DNA of 64,000 bases from Anaerofilum hominis (GTDB lineage Bacteria > Bacillota > Clostridia > Oscillospirales > Ruminococcaceae): NCBI RefSeq assembly GCF_014287275.1, contig NZ_JACONZ010000001.1:1114783-1178782 (forward strand). Reading direction: 5' to 3'. The notes under the pieces were generated by a model. The model made no database searches and was not told the origin of the DNA. It worked only from the letters and a program-made list of their open reading frames with translations. A program made the position numbers and the translations under genes. Shown here one piece after another: positions 62,975 to 64,000 of this stretch; position 1 is the first letter of the stretch, and each line of letters opens with the position of its first letter.

Positions 62975-64000
62975 TCACTCCTTTGCTATCGCTGCGCCAA
63001 ACGTCCTATGATACGCTGTATTTGCCAAATTAACTATTAATTTTCCGGCGGTGGTTAATGTTGCGTAGATACAATTTGGAGTAGTATCGATTTGCACTGT
63101 AAAATTAAGCGTGTAATCCGTTGTAATCCCGAGATCAAAGGTTACCGTGCCCGCAGCGTTGCCTTTGATTGCCGTCGAGAACAACACCACAGGTCCATAC
63201 CTGAAAACGTGCAAACCACTCGTTTGAATACTGCTCACCGACCCGCTCAGCGTATAGCTCGTGATGTTTTCATACTGATATGCAAAGCCCATCTCCCCCA
63301 GCGTAATATCCCCTCCGCCGTCAAACTCCGCATTCCCGATCTTTCGCGGCGTCATCAGCTTCGGCGCCGCCTCCACCCGCCACACCCCGCTCTCCGCATC
63401 CGCAGCCAGGGTCACGCCGTCCGCACGCCCCTCCGCCGGCACCGGCGGGGCGATGCCCACCGGCTTCAAAACGCAGTGCAGCGGCACGCCCGGTGTCGGC
63501 GCGCGGTCCGCCAGCTTCACCCCCAGCCCCTGCACCTCGGTGGTCCCGCTCACCGGGTCGTCTGTGACCTCCATCCCAGCAAACCGCAGCCTGCCCCGCT
63601 GCGGCAGCGCCGCCCCGGTCCAGTCCTCCACAATGTGCCCGCTGGACCCCGTCGCCTGCCAGTTTGTCCCGTCCGCCGAGGTCTCCAGCACCCGGTCCGC
63701 GTTCACCCGCAGATATTTCACGGCGTCGTTCACCGCGATCACCCGCAGCAGCAGCGCCTCTTCCGCTTCCCGGCCCGCGGCCCGCAGGGATTCCAGCACC
63801 GCCTGCACATCCGCGCCCGCCGCGCCCTCGATCTCCGACACCCCAACGCCGCCCGCACCGCTCGCATCCGCCGCCGTCGACTCCAGCGCCTCGACCAGGC
63901 CGTTGAATTTCGGGATGATGACCTCCCGCGGCAGCTCGTCCAATATCCGCTGCATCTCCGCGGAAGAGACCCCCGGCGTGTCCGGCCGGCCCACGTTCCC
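62975..64000 (-). CDS. Phage tail fibre/baseplate-distal protein (start outside window)
   Basis: At least 341 residues; the frame is open to the window edge (NVGRPDTPGVSSAEMQRILD at the visible start), so the N-terminus is missing or starts at the GTG at 63994. The first part is helical (QAVLESLRAAGREAEEALLL), then a beta-rich section with PRKIGNAEFDGGGDITLG as in the collar fibre and a C-terminal receptor-type domain. The frame ends 8 bp before the S74 fibre gene. Probably the first of three fibre genes. Confidence 0.8.
   Translation of the reverse strand, partial: GNVGRPDTPGVSSAEMQRILDELPREVIIPKFNGLVEALESTAADASGAGGVGVSEIEGAAGADVQAVLESLRAAGREAEEALLLRVIAVNDAVKYLRVNADRVLETSADGTNWQATGSSGHIVEDWTGAALPQRGRLRFAGMEVTDDPVSGTTEVQGLGVKLADRAPTPGVPLHCVLKPVGIAPPVPAEGRADGVTLAADAESGVWRVEAAPKLMTPRKIGNAEFDGGGDITLGEMGFAYQYENITSYTLSGSVSSIQTSGLHVFRYGPVVLFSTAIKGNAAGTVTFDLGITTDYTLNFTVQIDTTPNCIYATLTTAGKLIVNLANTAYHRTFGAAIAKE

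Larger units (their letters stand above)
54164..64000 (-). mobile_element. Prophage-like region, tail-fibre/lysis/cargo end (continues beyond window)
   Basis: All genes run on the minus strand and overlap or nearly touch: tail-fibre-like proteins, S74-chaperone fibre, collar fibre, GH25 endolysin, PGDYG-like protein, XhlA-like protein, holin, a virion-type coiled-coil protein and cargo genes. The border with the chromosome lies at the truncated repeat behind tRNA-Ser(GCU). Integrase, head and replication genes must lie outside the window, so whether the prophage is intact cannot be judged. Confidence 0.75.

Overview
The window is a chromosomal segment of a GC-rich (about 60-65 %) Firmicute of class Clostridia, most like the Oscillospiraceae/Ruminococcaceae (cluster IV). 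This is inferred from a stage II sporulation protein E gene, an EF-G paralogue, Clostridia-type ROK glucokinase and CoaX, a BlaI/M56-M23 pair, PadR-DUF2812 and PadR-DUF1700-DUF4097-PspC-LiaF modules, strong AGGAGG-type ribosome binding sites and sigma-A promoters. High GC produces many long antisense reading frames; these were left out.

Layout. 1-6.7 kb (minus): EF-G-like GTPase, a 964-residue protein that looks like a P-type ATPase without its phosphorylation aspartate, a TrmH/RlmB-type rRNA methyltransferase and a small tail-anchored protein. 6.7-7.4 kb: divergent intergenic region with DnaA-box-like motifs beside an AT-rich tract. 7.4-9.2 kb: 8-oxoguanine glycosylase and a ricin-type beta-trefoil protein with a histone-H1-like tail. 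9.4-12.7 kb: arrays of palindromic interspersed repeats around a TetR/membrane-protein divergon, then an 83-bp tandem repeat. 12.7-16.5 kb (minus): an Lsa/Vga-like ABC-F protein with a probable attenuator leader, a C_GCAxxG_C_C redox protein and a DEAD-box helicase. 16.8-25.1 kb: threonine aldolase, glucokinase, a tiny zinc ribbon, the BlaI-M56/M23 pair with operators, and SpoIIE. 25.6-32.4 kb (plus): ABC exporter with a giant FtsX permease, then PadR with two DUF2812 proteins. 33-37.7 kb: zinc ribbon, glyoxalase-fold protein, PlsC, two P-loop kinases and a membrane-bound XRE protein. 38.4-41.3 kb (minus): PadR-controlled envelope module. 41.7-42.4 kb: degenerate 68-bp tandem repeat. 42.5-49.7 kb: GtrA, cyclophilin, CoaX, flavin reductase, LTA-synthase-like protein, amidase and flavodoxin. 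49.8-52.3 kb: complete polar amino-acid ABC importer.

52.6-64 kb holds the most unusual material. Two tRNA-Ser genes (UGA, GCU) are each followed by palindromic elements whose two ends copy the 3' end of the adjacent tRNA (left end inverted, right end direct). Behind tRNA-Ser(GCU) six full units stand in tandem, with compensatory changes in a hairpin stem. Next to the array is the tail-fibre/lysis end of a prophage, which continues past the window edge: tail fibres, GH25 endolysin, XhlA-like protein, holin, a coiled-coil virion-type protein, and a large protein ending in an ART-like (ADP-ribosyltransferase) domain of lower GC, overlapped by a four-repeat protein and followed by two copies of a 54-residue protein. 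This last part resembles a polymorphic-toxin or phage cargo locus.

How the genes work together: there are several self-contained regulated units (TetR, BlaI, PadR twice), and much of the window concerns the cell envelope: BlaI-M56/M23, LiaF/PspC/DUF4097, LTA synthase, amidase, PlsC and GtrA. No CRISPR array, rRNA operon or intact transposase was found. All function statements come from motif recognition by eye; no database search was run.
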